This document shows positions 28,102 to 37,018 of a stretch of 64,000 nt of DNA, piece by piece; the stretch's first letter is position 1; each line of letters opens with the position of its first letter. Source of the DNA: an uncultured Alphaproteobacteria bacterium (GTDB lineage Bacteria; Pseudomonadota; Alphaproteobacteria; Rhodobacterales; Rhodobacteraceae); contig CACDWF010000008.1 of NCBI GenBank assembly GCA_902556405.1, positions 34,446-98,445 on the forward strand, written 5' to 3'. The notes beneath the pieces were generated by a model. That model ran no database searches. It was given only the letters and a program-made list of their open reading frames with translations, and had not been told where the DNA came from. A program made the translations under genes and the position numbers.

Positions 28102-28170
28102 TTTTTTATCCTCTTGACAAGTGCATATATTTACTGCTCAACTAGTAATTAACTGGTCCTTTTTTTTGGT
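28102..28170. promoter_or_regulatory. Divergent promoter region between cobO and the riboswitch
   Basis: This stretch begins the only gene-free region longer than 300 bases (28102-28406). On the plus strand a perfect TTGACA lies at 28114-28119, but no good -10 box sits 16-18 bp further, so the promoter is only tentative. Two near-identical 7-mers, AACTAGT (28140-28146) and AACTGGT (28151-28157), form a direct repeat with an 11-bp period, one helical turn, and could be an operator. A T8 run follows at 28160-28167. The rest of the gap is the riboswitch and its platform. Confidence 0.3.
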
Positions 28171-28171
28171 T

Positions 28172-28320
28172 AAATGGGAATACGAAAAAGACTAAAAAGC
28201 AAATCGTAGCCGTACCCGCGACCGTAAATAAAAGAGAATATTAACACTGAGTGATAAGCTTGGGAAGTTGGTATTCATGAAGCTTTGCTTTACTTTTAAT
28301 AGCCGGGAGACCTGCCAGTA
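28172..28320 (+). promoter_or_regulatory. Cobalamin (B12) riboswitch aptamer
   Basis: RNA element that binds adenosylcobalamin and shuts down the downstream genes. The conserved B12 box AGCCGGGAGACCTGCCA is at 28301-28317. Upstream, in the right order, are AAATGGGAA (28172-28180), GCCGTACCCGCGACCGTAA (28209-28227, counterpart of the CUGcCCCCGCAACUGU core) and CACTGAGTGATAAGCTTGGGAAG (28244-28266, counterpart of CCACUG...GGGAAGG). Edges are approximate. It lies on the plus strand ahead of the DUF1636-cobW-cobN operon, as in other alphaproteobacteria. An Rfam cobalamin covariance model scan would settle it. Confidence 0.9.
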
Positions 28321-28335
28321 AAAAAAAGAAGAGCG

Positions 28336-28387
28336 AACGGGATATTCGTGTCTGAAAACAGTTAGATATTGTTTTTTTGATCCCGTT
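28336..28387 (+). promoter_or_regulatory. Candidate riboswitch expression-platform stem
   Basis: AACGGGAT (28336-28343) and ATCCCGTT (28380-28387) are exact complements and close a 36-nt loop that contains a small CTG-AAAA-CAG hairpin. The stem ends 7 nt before the Shine-Dalgarno AAGGAGG (28395-28401) of the first gene. Its 3' side runs into TTTT only, so it is a poor intrinsic terminator; I infer it changes ribosome access or forms an alternative pairing with the aptamer. Confidence 0.45.
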
Positions 28388-28406
28388 TTCCAATAAGGAG
28401 GAATAA

Positions 28407-28778
28407 TTGGAATCCGATGACATATTATATGTTTGCATTACATGCAAAAAGAATGGTGAAGCTGTTGAACCACGTCCTGGAAAGATACTCTATGACAACC
28501 TAAAACGGTTGAACAGCAAGATGAACATAAAACCGGTTAAATGTTTAGCAGGATGCTCTAATGGTTGCACTCTGAGTCTAACAAACAAAAGTAAATGGAC
28601 TTATGTAATTGGCAACTTGACCCCTGATCAAGACGAAGCTGATATTTTATCTGGATTTTCATTATATAAAAAAACAAGAGATGGTAAAATCCGGTTCTCA
28701 GAACGCCCTGCAGCATTTAAAAAACAATCGCTAGCTAGGGTTCCACCAGAAAACTACATGGTGTTTGAAGATGAGTAG
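28407..28778 (+). CDS. DUF1636 family small cysteine-rich metal-binding protein
   Basis: Protein of 123 residues of the DUF1636 family, which is often found next to cobW behind cobalamin riboswitches; function is not established. The visible core is a thioredoxin-like ferredoxin pattern with CITCKK near residue 10 and CLAGCSNGC near residue 45, four or five Cys that could hold an Fe-S cluster or metal. The start is TTG 28407, with a strong AAGGAGG 5 nt upstream, which decides the start. It is the first gene after the riboswitch and overlaps cobW by 8 nt (ATGAGTAG). A role in cobalt handling with CobW and CobN is inference. Confidence 0.82.
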   Translation: MESDDILYVCITCKKNGEAVEPRPGKILYDNLKRLNSKMNIKPVKCLAGCSNGCTLSLTNKSKWTYVIGNLTPDQDEADILSGFSLYKKTRDGKIRFSERPAAFKKQSLARVPPENYMVFEDE

Positions 28779-29808
28779 TTTAGAAAAAATTCCTGTCACA
28801 ATTTTAACCGGTTTTTTGGGAGCTGGAAAAACTACATTAATTCGAAATTTAATTCTTAAGAACAAATCAAAAAAACTGGCCGTTATAGTAAATGAGTTCG
28901 GTGATTTAGGTGTTGATGGAGAAATAGTAAAACAATGTTCAGATGAAACCTGCCCAGAAGAAAATATTCTCGAATTAGCAAACGGATGTATATGTTGTAC
29001 AGTGGCTGACGACTTTATTCCCACTATGAAATCCCTTTTGGAGGGCCAATATCTTCCAGAACATATATTGATTGAAACGTCAGGTCTCGCCCTTCCCAAA
29101 CCTTTATTGAAAGCTTTTGAGTGGCCGGAAATTCGAAGCCGCTTAACGGTTGACAGCGTTTTAGCCGTTGTAGATGCAGAAGCGGTTGTTAATGGTATAT
29201 TTGCTCCTCAAATGTCTACTGAACTTGAAGAAAAACAAAATCAAACTTACGTTGAACATGAAACACCTCTCTCCGAAGTATTTGAGGACCAAATAAACTG
29301 CTCAGATGTTGTGCTACTAACAAAGCCAGACCTTGTGAAAAACATTTCAGACGCTAGAAATATCATAATTAAGGAAATGGAACGAAATGTTCCAATTTTA
29401 GAAGTTCAAAATGGTGACATTGGGGCTGATGTGATTTTAGGCGTAAATGCAGCAGCAGAGACTGATTTAGATAATAGACGATCTCATCATGATGGCTTTG
29501 ATGATCATGAGCATGATGATTTTGACACATTTAGCATCACTGTGCCAAAAATCCTAGATGTAGAGAGCTTTAAATTAGTTTTAGAAACACTCATACGGGA
29601 AAATGACATATTGAGAATTAAAGGTTTTTTGCGAGTTGAAAGCAAACCATTAAATTTACTTGTTCAAGGTGTTGGTAAAAGATTATCAGTAAATTTTACA
29701 GACACTAAAATTCCCGTAGAAAATACTGGGAACTTAGTTTTTATAGGTGAAAAAGGGAGGATCGATCAAGACGTGATCTCAGCCTATCTCCACTCAAGTC
29801 TGAATTAA
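28771..29808 (+). CDS. cobW: Cobalamin biosynthesis GTPase/metallochaperone CobW
   Basis: COG0523 G3E GTPase thought to deliver cobalt to the CobN chelatase. The product (345 residues from ATG 28771) has Walker A GFLGAGKTTLI, the metal-binding CxCC motif in ELANGCICCTVADDF, the switch region IETSGLALPKP, and TKPDL for guanine recognition. A His/Asp-rich loop, RRSHHDGFDDHEHDDFD (about residues 228-244), is a likely extra metal site. A TTG two codons upstream is possible, but the ATG gives the 8-nt stop/start overlap with the DUF1636 gene. cobN follows after one base, matching the chaperone-chelatase pairing. Confidence 0.95.
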   Translation: MSSLEKIPVTILTGFLGAGKTTLIRNLILKNKSKKLAVIVNEFGDLGVDGEIVKQCSDETCPEENILELANGCICCTVADDFIPTMKSLLEGQYLPEHILIETSGLALPKPLLKAFEWPEIRSRLTVDSVLAVVDAEAVVNGIFAPQMSTELEEKQNQTYVEHETPLSEVFEDQINCSDVVLLTKPDLVKNISDARNIIIKEMERNVPILEVQNGDIGADVILGVNAAAETDLDNRRSHHDGFDDHEHDDFDTFSITVPKILDVESFKLVLETLIRENDILRIKGFLRVESKPLNLLVQGVGKRLSVNFTDTKIPVENTGNLVFIGEKGRIDQDVISAYLHSSLN

Positions 29809-29809
29809 T

Positions 29810-32800
29810 ATGCATATCATTTTTAATGAAGATCACTATTTAGACAATACCAGTGTTCCGATCGACTTAAACCAGGAACCTGCTGATCTGGTTATTTTGT
29901 CTTTTTCAGATAGTGATTTAAATGCGTTCGCGAATGCATGGAAAAAAACTTTAGTGGACTTTGGTAGAGAGTCCGTTCCAACATTAAGACTAGCAAATAT
30001 AAAACAACTAACTCATAATTTATCTATTGATACCTACATTGAAAAAACAGTCTCCAAATCTAAAGGTATTCTTGTAAGACTAATTGGAGGTGAGCAATAT
30101 TGGCCATACGGATTAAATTATTTAAAGAGCGTATCAATTGAGAAAAAGATACCCATGGCTGTATTACCAGCCGATGGAAGAGAAGATAAGGTTTTAGACT
30201 CGTATTCAAATTTACCAAAGTCAACATTAGAAAACTTAAAAAATCTCTGTGATGACGGCGGCGAACTATCTGCCCAAGCGGTACTAGCTCAAATGGCACT
30301 TGCTGCATCACTTCACTTCCCAGCCGTTACGGAATTCAGCAAAGTAAAATCTCACGGTTTTTATTGCTATAAAAAAGGTATTCTAGAAAATTTTACCGTT
30401 AGCACCGACGCAAAACCTACTGTCTGTATTATATTTTATAGATCATACCTGATGGCTGCTGACCTCGAACCCATAGACCAATTATTTAGAGATTTTAAAA
30501 AGAGAGACATAAAATGCATAAGTATTTTTGTAAATTCACTTAAAATCAAATCGACCGCTAAGTGGATAGAGTCGATGTTATCGAAAATAGCGCCTATCGC
30601 GATACTTAATGCTACAGCCTTTTCAGCAAAAAGTCGCGAAACTGGCAAATCTCCATTAGATCATGTGGGTGTGCCTGTTTTTCAAATAATTTTATCTACC
30701 TCTAAGAAAGAATCTTGGAGACGGAATCCAATTGGCTTAAATTCCTCTGACTTGGCTATGCACGTTGCTATACCAGAGGTTGATGGGCGCATAAATGGAG
30801 GGATTATAAGTTTTAAATCTGAACAAACTATAGACCCAGCATTACAGTTTCCAATCTCGAAGCATAAAGTAGAGAAAACTTTTTCTAAAAAGATAGTAAA
30901 TAAAGTTCAAAAGTGGCATGCTCTCAAGGATAAAAAAAATGAAGAGAAAAGAATAGCTATCGTATTATCTTCATACCCAGGTCGTGACTTTCAATTAGCT
31001 CATGCGCTTGGCCTAGACACAATTAAATCAACAAAGCATATTTTAGGTTTTCTGGGGGACAATGGATTTAAATTCTCTGACCCTGATAAGTTTTTTGAAA
31101 AGTTAAAAAGCTCTAGGATAGAGATTCCCATCAATTTATACGAAAGACTGCTAAATCTTATTCCACTAAAAGCTAGAACTAAATTATTTAATACATGGGG
31201 TGGTTTCGAAGAAGATGCTTTTTTTGAAGAAGACAAGCTTGTTCTTCAGGGTTATAAAAACAATAATTTTTTTGTGCTGGTGCAACCCTCAAGAGGTTTA
31301 ATAGAGGATAAAAAAGCCGATTATCACGATCTTGAAAAAATACCTTGTCACAGCTATGTGGCAATGTATCTCTGGTTGCAGATGCAAAATATTGACGCAT
31401 TTCTTCATATGGGGACGCATGGAAGTCTCGAATGGCTACCAGGGAAAACAGTAGGTCTCTCCAATCAGTGCTGGCCCGAGTTACTAGTAAACGACATACC
31501 TTTTATTTATCCGTTTATTGTTAATGATCCGGGAGAAGCATCGCAGGCAAAAAGAAGGTTGGGGGCTCTTACTGTGGGGCACATGCCTCCAAAAATTCAT
31601 ACTATGGATCTTCCAAATGAATTGAGAGATCTTGAATTTCTATTAGATGAATATTCTACGAGCGGAGATCTCGATCAAGTTAGGAAAGAGCATATTGAAA
31701 AGAAAATAATTCATGAGGCCAAGAAAATAAAATTAGATAAAGAGCTATCAGTTCACCCCATAACATCAGATGGTGAATGGTTAACAAGAATAGACTCTTT
31801 TGTTTGTGATTTAAAGGAATCCCAATTTTCAAGTGGTCTTCATATATTTGGCAAAGGAGATTGTGGGGCATCCGAACTGAATGGCTTACTCCGATGCCTG
31901 GAGGGAAAAAGAATTAACAGTGGACCATCGGGATCACCATATAGGAACCGTACTGATATCAAACCTACAGGCAGGAATATATATGCTGTAGACCCTAGAT
32001 CGATACCCACAAAAATAGCTTTCCAAAATGGTCAGGCAATGGCCGATGAATTTGTAAGACAATATTTGCAAGATAATGGAGATTATCCAAAAAATTTAAC
32101 CATTGATCTTTGGGGATCAGCATCCATGCGAACGGGAGGACAAGAGTACTCAATGGCACTTGCTTTTGCTGGCCTTACACCAATTTGGGACAAAAATAAT
32201 GCTCGGGTCCTTGGCTTTAGCATTCTATCACTAGCAGAGCTAGGTCGCCCGAGAATTGACATTACTATCAGACAGTCAGGTTTGTTCAGAGATATCTTTC
32301 CAGAGCTTAATAGATTGTTTTTTGATGCAATCGATAAACTTCATGAAAGAGATGAGACATTGAAAGATAACCCTTATAAAAATGTGGGTGATAGAATTTT
32401 TGCGCCTAAACCTGGATCTTTTGGGGTAAATATCAAAGAAAAAATTGAAGGAACCCTAGTCAATCACACGGCTAAGATCGGCGAGGCATGGATTAAAAGC
32501 TCGGATTGGGCTTATCAAAAGAATGGAAAATTTAACCATAATACAGAAAGTCTTAAGAAAAGGTTAGCCGATACTGAAGCACTAATTCACTCTCATGATT
32601 TATGTGAAAGTGATTTGTTGTCAGCAAAGGATTATGCTGATCACATAGGGGGTTTTAACGCAGCTGTTGCCAGTATGCAGAAAACCAATCCTAAACTATA
32701 CCATTTAGATATTTCATCCGATGGAATCCCAAAAGTTCGTACAACAAATCAAGAATTAGCAAGAATTATCAGGGGAAAGCTTTCTGATGACAAGTGGGTT

Positions 32801-33085
32801 TCCGGAATGTTGCAGCATGGTTACAGAGGTGCGGCTGAAATAACAGAATTAGTGTTCAATTTGTCTAATTTTGGCAAATCTGGAGTATATTTACCTAATC
32901 ACTTAATAGAATTGGTATATAACTCAACTTTAGCCAATACAAAAGTTGCTGACTTTATGGCAGAGGAAAATATAGATGCTCTTAAAGGTTTAGAAAATAC
33001 TTTTAGTGAACTTAGAAACTTAGGCCTATGGAAAAGTTTCCATAACTCTATTCGATATGAGGAAAGACTGGTTGATAATGGCTAG
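29810..33085 (+). CDS. cobN: Cobaltochelatase large subunit
   Basis: Catalytic subunit of the ATP-dependent aerobic cobaltochelatase that inserts cobalt into hydrogenobyrinic acid a,c-diamide. At 1091 residues it is at the short end of the CobN/BchH family. Landmarks: DAFLHMGTHGSLEWLPGK (His/Glu metal site, about residue 530), NDPGEASQAKRR, GNIYAVDPRSIPT-like RNIYAVDPRSIPTKIA, ETIDLWG-type TIDLWGSASMRTGGQE and RPRIDITIRQSGLFRDIFP. The AAA+ partners CobS and CobT(chelatase) are not in this window, so they must be elsewhere. It overlaps cobG by 8 nt as ATGGCTAG. Confidence 0.95.
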   Translation: MHIIFNEDHYLDNTSVPIDLNQEPADLVILSFSDSDLNAFANAWKKTLVDFGRESVPTLRLANIKQLTHNLSIDTYIEKTVSKSKGILVRLIGGEQYWPYGLNYLKSVSIEKKIPMAVLPADGREDKVLDSYSNLPKSTLENLKNLCDDGGELSAQAVLAQMALAASLHFPAVTEFSKVKSHGFYCYKKGILENFTVSTDAKPTVCIIFYRSYLMAADLEPIDQLFRDFKKRDIKCISIFVNSLKIKSTAKWIESMLSKIAPIAILNATAFSAKSRETGKSPLDHVGVPVFQIILSTSKKESWRRNPIGLNSSDLAMHVAIPEVDGRINGGIISFKSEQTIDPALQFPISKHKVEKTFSKKIVNKVQKWHALKDKKNEEKRIAIVLSSYPGRDFQLAHALGLDTIKSTKHILGFLGDNGFKFSDPDKFFEKLKSSRIEIPINLYERLLNLIPLKARTKLFNTWGGFEEDAFFEEDKLVLQGYKNNNFFVLVQPSRGLIEDKKADYHDLEKIPCHSYVAMYLWLQMQNIDAFLHMGTHGSLEWLPGKTVGLSNQCWPELLVNDIPFIYPFIVNDPGEASQAKRRLGALTVGHMPPKIHTMDLPNELRDLEFLLDEYSTSGDLDQVRKEHIEKKIIHEAKKIKLDKELSVHPITSDGEWLTRIDSFVCDLKESQFSSGLHIFGKGDCGASELNGLLRCLEGKRINSGPSGSPYRNRTDIKPTGRNIYAVDPRSIPTKIAFQNGQAMADEFVRQYLQDNGDYPKNLTIDLWGSASMRTGGQEYSMALAFAGLTPIWDKNNARVLGFSILSLAELGRPRIDITIRQSGLFRDIFPELNRLFFDAIDKLHERDETLKDNPYKNVGDRIFAPKPGSFGVNIKEKIEGTLVNHTAKIGEAWIKSSDWAYQKNGKFNHNTESLKKRLADTEALIHSHDLCESDLLSAKDYADHIGGFNAAVASMQKTNPKLYHLDISSDGIPKVRTTNQELARIIRGKLSDDKWVSGMLQHGYRGAAEITELVFNLSNFGKSGVYLPNHLIELVYNSTLANTKVADFMAEENIDALKGLENTFSELRNLGLWKSFHNSIRYEERLVDNG

Positions 33086-34208
33086 GGTCTTAGGAATATG
33101 CCCAACTATTGACTCACCAATTAAATCTAACGATGGTTACTTAATCCGTTTCAGGCCAAAATACGGATATCTCTCATCTAAACAACTTTTTATTCTTGCT
33201 GATGCAATTTCTAGTTTTGGAAGTAACTTTATTGAATTGACATCGCGAGCTAACATCACAGTAAGAGGTCTTCAAAAAAAAAATCTTGAACAGCTATCGA
33301 GTTTCCTCAATCAGGCCGGGATTATTAATGCTGCTGAAAAAAAGGAGAATATTTCAAATATCATTTATAGTCCTTTTTCTACGAAAACTAAAAAACTAAC
33401 ACAAAAGATAGCAAGTATTTTAGAAGATAATCTTAACAAAATCCCCAAACTCCATAAGAAATTCGGTATTGCTGTTGACTTAGGACAAGTGGCCAGCCTG
33501 CAAGAAACTAATGCAGACCTCAGGATAGAGACAAACAAAGAAAAAATTCTAATTTTAAGAATTGACGGTTTAGATCGCGGTATAGCTGTAGAACCAGAAA
33601 CATTAATTGAAAAAATAGAAATGATTTTAAGTAATGTAATGGCTGTCTCGAACCAACTGAAAAGCAGAGATTTAATAAATTCAATTGGAGAGATAGACCA
33701 TATTTATTTTCCAGACATTGAACCAAGAAAACAAACTTTTTCTCCCAGACTTGGTCCCTGTTTTGGAGGATATATGATTACGGTACCTGGAGGAAAATTT
33801 TCAAGTTATCAACTAAGGGAATTAGCCTTGCATGTTAAAGGAGTAGCAGTGACCCCATGGAAATCTTTTTTTATTTATTCAGCCAAAACAAAACCACCTT
33901 TAAGTTTTCTCTCAAAAAATACAGGACATGATCTGAGCGTAAGCTATTGCTCTGGTAAACCCTATTGTAGTCAAGGCATTTTGGAAACCAGTCAGGTGGC
34001 AAAAGTGGTAACTACGTTTCTTGAAGAAAGATTTAAAAATAGAAAAAATAAAGCGAAGATTCACATAAGTGGTTGTTTAAAAAATTGTGGTCTTTCAAAA
34101 CAGACATCGATACTTATTAACAGTTCAGCAGGGGAAAAGTCTGTAAGCGTAAAAGATGATAAATTTCAGCATTTAGCGTCAAAAATTTCTATGGAATTGA
34201 ATAAATGA
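33078..34208 (+). CDS. cobG: Precorrin-3B synthase, O2-dependent
   Basis: Fe-S monooxygenase that uses O2 to hydroxylate and lactonise precorrin-3A, preparing ring contraction. The sequence is a half-length member of the nitrite/sulfite reductase family, 376 residues from ATG 33078. RANITVRGLQ and the C-terminal cluster motif CSGKPYC...HISGCLKNCG (C-x5-C and C-x3-C) are visible. An earlier ATG (33057) lies inside cobN; I choose 33078 because the protein then opens with ICPTIDSPI as usual and the junction is the 8-nt overlap. Its presence marks the aerobic pathway; it overlaps cobH by 4 nt. Confidence 0.93.
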   Translation: MARVLGICPTIDSPIKSNDGYLIRFRPKYGYLSSKQLFILADAISSFGSNFIELTSRANITVRGLQKKNLEQLSSFLNQAGIINAAEKKENISNIIYSPFSTKTKKLTQKIASILEDNLNKIPKLHKKFGIAVDLGQVASLQETNADLRIETNKEKILILRIDGLDRGIAVEPETLIEKIEMILSNVMAVSNQLKSRDLINSIGEIDHIYFPDIEPRKQTFSPRLGPCFGGYMITVPGGKFSSYQLRELALHVKGVAVTPWKSFFIYSAKTKPPLSFLSKNTGHDLSVSYCSGKPYCSQGILETSQVAKVVTTFLEERFKNRKNKAKIHISGCLKNCGLSKQTSILINSSAGEKSVSVKDDKFQHLASKISMELNK

Positions 34209-34834
34209 CATTTGAATATGAAAGAAACCCCGACAAAATTTATGAGCAATCTTTTTCTATTATTCGAAATGAAGCAGACCTCTCTTCTTTTTCAAACCTT
34301 GAAGAGAAAATTGCTGTGAGGATGATACATGCCCTTGGTTTTATTGGGCTGGAAAAATATATTCAATTTACACCAAATTTTGTTAGCAAAGTAAGAGATG
34401 CTTTGGAGAGAGGAGCTCGAATTATTTGCGATACGAGGATGGTAAGTGAGGGAATAACAAAAACGAGACTACCAGCGGACAATGAAATCATCTGTACTTT
34501 GAATGAAAAGTCTGTACCAGACATTGCAAAACGAATATCGAATACCAGAACGGCTGCAGCGATTCATCTATGGGAAGACTACATACAAGATTCTCTAATT
34601 GTTTTTGGTAACGCTCCCACTGCATTATTTTATTTGTTAGAATTTCTTGGTAAGAGAAACAACTTGAAACCTGCAGGCATAATTGGTTGCCCTGTCGGGT
34701 TTGTTGGAGCAGCTGAGTCTAAACAAGCATTAATCGAAGTAAAAACGCTAAACAGTCTAGTTGTTAAAGGCCGATTGGGGGGAAGTGCTGTAGCAGTAGC
34801 TGCTGTTAACGCCTTGGCACAGGAGAAAGAGTAA
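34205..34834 (+). CDS. cobH: Precorrin-8X methylmutase
   Basis: Moves the C-11 methyl group to C-12, turning precorrin-8X into hydrogenobyrinic acid. The 209-residue protein has the catalytic His in AVRMIHALGFIGLEKYIQF (about residue 43), GARIICDTRMVSEGITKTRL, VFGNAPTALFYLLEF and GIIGCPVGFVGAAESKQAL, the full set of CobH motifs. It begins with ATGA overlapping the cobG stop and is followed by cobI after 2 nt. Nothing unusual is seen. Confidence 0.96.
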   Translation: MTFEYERNPDKIYEQSFSIIRNEADLSSFSNLEEKIAVRMIHALGFIGLEKYIQFTPNFVSKVRDALERGARIICDTRMVSEGITKTRLPADNEIICTLNEKSVPDIAKRISNTRTAAAIHLWEDYIQDSLIVFGNAPTALFYLLEFLGKRNNLKPAGIIGCPVGFVGAAESKQALIEVKTLNSLVVKGRLGGSAVAVAAVNALAQEKE

Positions 34835-34836
34835 AT

Positions 34837-35556
34837 ATGTATAATATATATTGCGTCGGGGTTGGGCCAGGTGATCCTGAGTTACTGACAGTTAAGGCAT
34901 CTAGGATAATATCAGATGCAAGACAAATAGCATATTTTAGAAAAAAAAATACGTTGGGCAGAGCGAGAGCGATTATAGATACATTAATTTCCAATAGTGC
35001 GCCCTTTGAATACGCTATGGAATACCCTGTAACTAACGAACTCGATTTTCGATCTGATAAATATAAGCATTCAATTAATCGATTTTATGAAGACTGTGCC
35101 AATAAACTAAAGAAACTCTTATTGAAAGATAATGTGGTGGTAATATCAGAGGGTGATCCTCTTTTTTATGGATCATTTGTTCATCTATTTAGACTTTTGA
35201 AAAAAGATGTGAATATAGAATTCGTGCCTGGAATAACTGCTATGTCAGGTGCTTGGAATAATTCTAAGTTACCAATAGCAATGGGAGATCAACCCCTAAC
35301 TATCCTAATGGGCATACAAAGTCGCGAAGAATTAAAGGGCCATCTTGAGAGTTCCAAAAATGTTGTAATCATGAAAGTGGGTACCCAATTAGAAAAAGTA
35401 AAATCTGTCCTAGAAGAAACGGATCAGCTCGATAAAGCATTAGTAATTGAAAAAGCAACTATGCCTGAACAAAAAATTTTTCCTCTAAGGGAATATACTA
35501 AAAGTGAAGCACCATATTTCTCGATAATTCTAATTTCAGAGGACCACTACGAATGA
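34837..35556 (+). CDS. cobI: Precorrin-2 C20-methyltransferase
   Basis: S-adenosylmethionine-dependent methylase that makes precorrin-3A. The 239-residue protein begins IYCVGVGPGDPELLTVKASR, the SAM-binding motif of tetrapyrrole methylases, and continues with VVVISEGDPLFYGSFVHLF and VEFVPGIT-like IEFVPGITAMSGAW. The C-terminal half has KAMVIEKATMPEQ-like VIEKATMPEQKIFPL, typical of CobI. It overlaps cobJ by 4 nt (ATGA). Confidence 0.95.
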   Translation: MYNIYCVGVGPGDPELLTVKASRIISDARQIAYFRKKNTLGRARAIIDTLISNSAPFEYAMEYPVTNELDFRSDKYKHSINRFYEDCANKLKKLLLKDNVVVISEGDPLFYGSFVHLFRLLKKDVNIEFVPGITAMSGAWNNSKLPIAMGDQPLTILMGIQSREELKGHLESSKNVVIMKVGTQLEKVKSVLEETDQLDKALVIEKATMPEQKIFPLREYTKSEAPYFSIILISEDHYE

Positions 35557-36308
35557 AGGGAAGCTTAACCATAGTAGGTTTGGGACCGGGAGCACCAGAA
35601 CTTGTAACACCTGCAGTGACTGATGCATTAAAAGATTCAACAGATATTGTGGGTTACTCTAAGTACATTGACCGAGTGAAGGACGCTAGCGGCAAGTCGT
35701 TTCACCCAAGCGATAATAGGGAGGAAATTGATAGAGCTGAACTTTCTATTAATCTTGCTTTGCAAGGGAAAAAGGTAGTTGTTGTTTCTTCGGGAGATCC
35801 TGGAGTTTTTGCGATGGCCTCAGCAATATTTGAAATTGTAGATAAGAAAAATATTTCTAGAGATGACTTACCAATTGTGGTCCTGCCCGGGATTACTGCT
35901 CTCTTAGCAGCATCCGCCAGACTAGGCGCTCCTATAGGACATGATTTTTGCGTTATTAATTTGTCTGATAATCTTAAATCTTGGAATATTTTGAAATCCA
36001 GAGTTATAGCAGCCGCAAAGGCCGATTTTGTAATAGCGTTTTACAACCCAAGATCGAAATCTCGTAAAAATCAGCTTTCAGAAATTTATGATGTTTTAAG
36101 AAAAAACTGTAAAAGTGACCGGATTGTTATTTATGCAAATTCAGTTTCTACTGACTCTGAGGATATTTTTGAGACTACTTTGTCAGAAGCTGATGCTTCT
36201 TCTGTATCAATGAAGACCCTAGTAATAATTGGGTCATCCAGCACTAAAAAGATTAGAAATACAGGTTATATATATACGCCACGTTATTCAGGGATAGAAA
36301 AAAATTGA
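35553..36308 (+). CDS. cobJ: Precorrin-3B C17-methyltransferase
   Basis: SAM-dependent ring-contracting methylase acting directly after CobG. The 251-residue protein opens with LTIVGLGPGAPELVTPAV, then VVVVSSGDPGVFAMASAIFE, VLPGITALLAASARLGAPIGHDF and VIAFYNPRSKSRKNQL, the CobJ/CbiH pattern. Its final 25 nt overlap the end of cobK, which lies on the other strand. The stop codon also forms TTGA with a TTG that opens the long plus-strand frame opposite cobK (see findings). Confidence 0.95.
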   Translation: MKGSLTIVGLGPGAPELVTPAVTDALKDSTDIVGYSKYIDRVKDASGKSFHPSDNREEIDRAELSINLALQGKKVVVVSSGDPGVFAMASAIFEIVDKKNISRDDLPIVVLPGITALLAASARLGAPIGHDFCVINLSDNLKSWNILKSRVIAAAKADFVIAFYNPRSKSRKNQLSEIYDVLRKNCKSDRIVIYANSVSTDSEDIFETTLSEADASSVSMKTLVIIGSSSTKKIRNTGYIYTPRYSGIEKN

Positions 36309-37018
36309 ACTACTTGATTTTCATCAGTAAAGAGCTTTCTTTTCGGCAACGTAGGTCTTTCAATCATTATGACTTCAATGCCAAGTTCCCTAGCTGCATG
36401 TATTTTCTCAACTACTGCATTGGAGCCAGAATTCTTTGTTATAAGTTTATTTATAGAAAACTCTTTCATAATATTCAGCTCTTGCTCGAAAGTAAATGGG
36501 CCTTGATCAAAAATAAGCTTAAAGCTATCGAGAAGCATCTTGTTTTCTGGTTCATTAATCATTCTGATCAGATAAAATGGTTTGGGCTTCCTATTCAGAA
36601 AACGTATTTCTTTACTACCGACTGTTACAAAAACCCTGTCAGTTTGGTCGATAAGCTTTATAGCTTTATTCATATCACTCACCAGCTTCCATTTGTCGCC
36701 ATTTTGTCTCTGCCACTTTGGACGTTCAAAACACAAATATTCAATTTTTGTGACTTGCGCGGCGAGAAGAGAGTTTACTGTAATATTTTTAGAAAAAGGA
36801 TGAGAGGCATCAAGGATATGGGTTATACCTTCATCTTTAACAAACGCAGACATTCCCATCGCTCCACCGAAGCCACCGACCCGAATATTTTTTACCTCTT
36901 TATCAATGCTTTCAGTAAGACCTGCATAAGAAAGTATTGTAAAAAGTTTCTTTTCTTGAAGTCTAAAATGCAGATTTTTTGCCTCAGCAGTGCCTCCTAT
37001 TATAAGAATTTTTGTCAT
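36284..37018 (-). CDS. cobK: Precorrin-6A reductase, inverted within the cob operon
   Basis: NADPH-dependent reductase making precorrin-6B. The 244-residue protein has ILIIGGTAEAKNLHFRL at the N-terminus, VGGFGGAMGMSAFV, HILDASHPFSKNI, RVFVTVGSKEI and ITKNSGSNAVVEKI, all CobK/CbiJ motifs. It alone in the run 28.4-42.7 kb is on the minus strand. Its ATG shares bases with the cobL ATG in the tetramer CATG (37016-37019), and AGG lies 8 nt upstream. Its promoter must be inside cobL. Its 22 Leu codons include no TTA or CTA and its Ser codons no TCA, so the plus strand opposite is fully open. Transcripts of the main operon are antisense to it. Confidence 0.94.
   Translation of the reverse strand: MTKILIIGGTAEAKNLHFRLQEKKLFTILSYAGLTESIDKEVKNIRVGGFGGAMGMSAFVKDEGITHILDASHPFSKNITVNSLLAAQVTKIEYLCFERPKWQRQNGDKWKLVSDMNKAIKLIDQTDRVFVTVGSKEIRFLNRKPKPFYLIRMINEPENKMLLDSFKLIFDQGPFTFEQELNIMKEFSINKLITKNSGSNAVVEKIHAARELGIEVIMIERPTLPKRKLFTDENQVVQFFSIPE

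Noticed and set aside
28114..28119. TTGACA as a firm promoter for the riboswitch operon
   Set aside because: No acceptable -10 hexamer occurs 15-19 bp downstream; the nearest AT-rich candidate is about 23 bp away.
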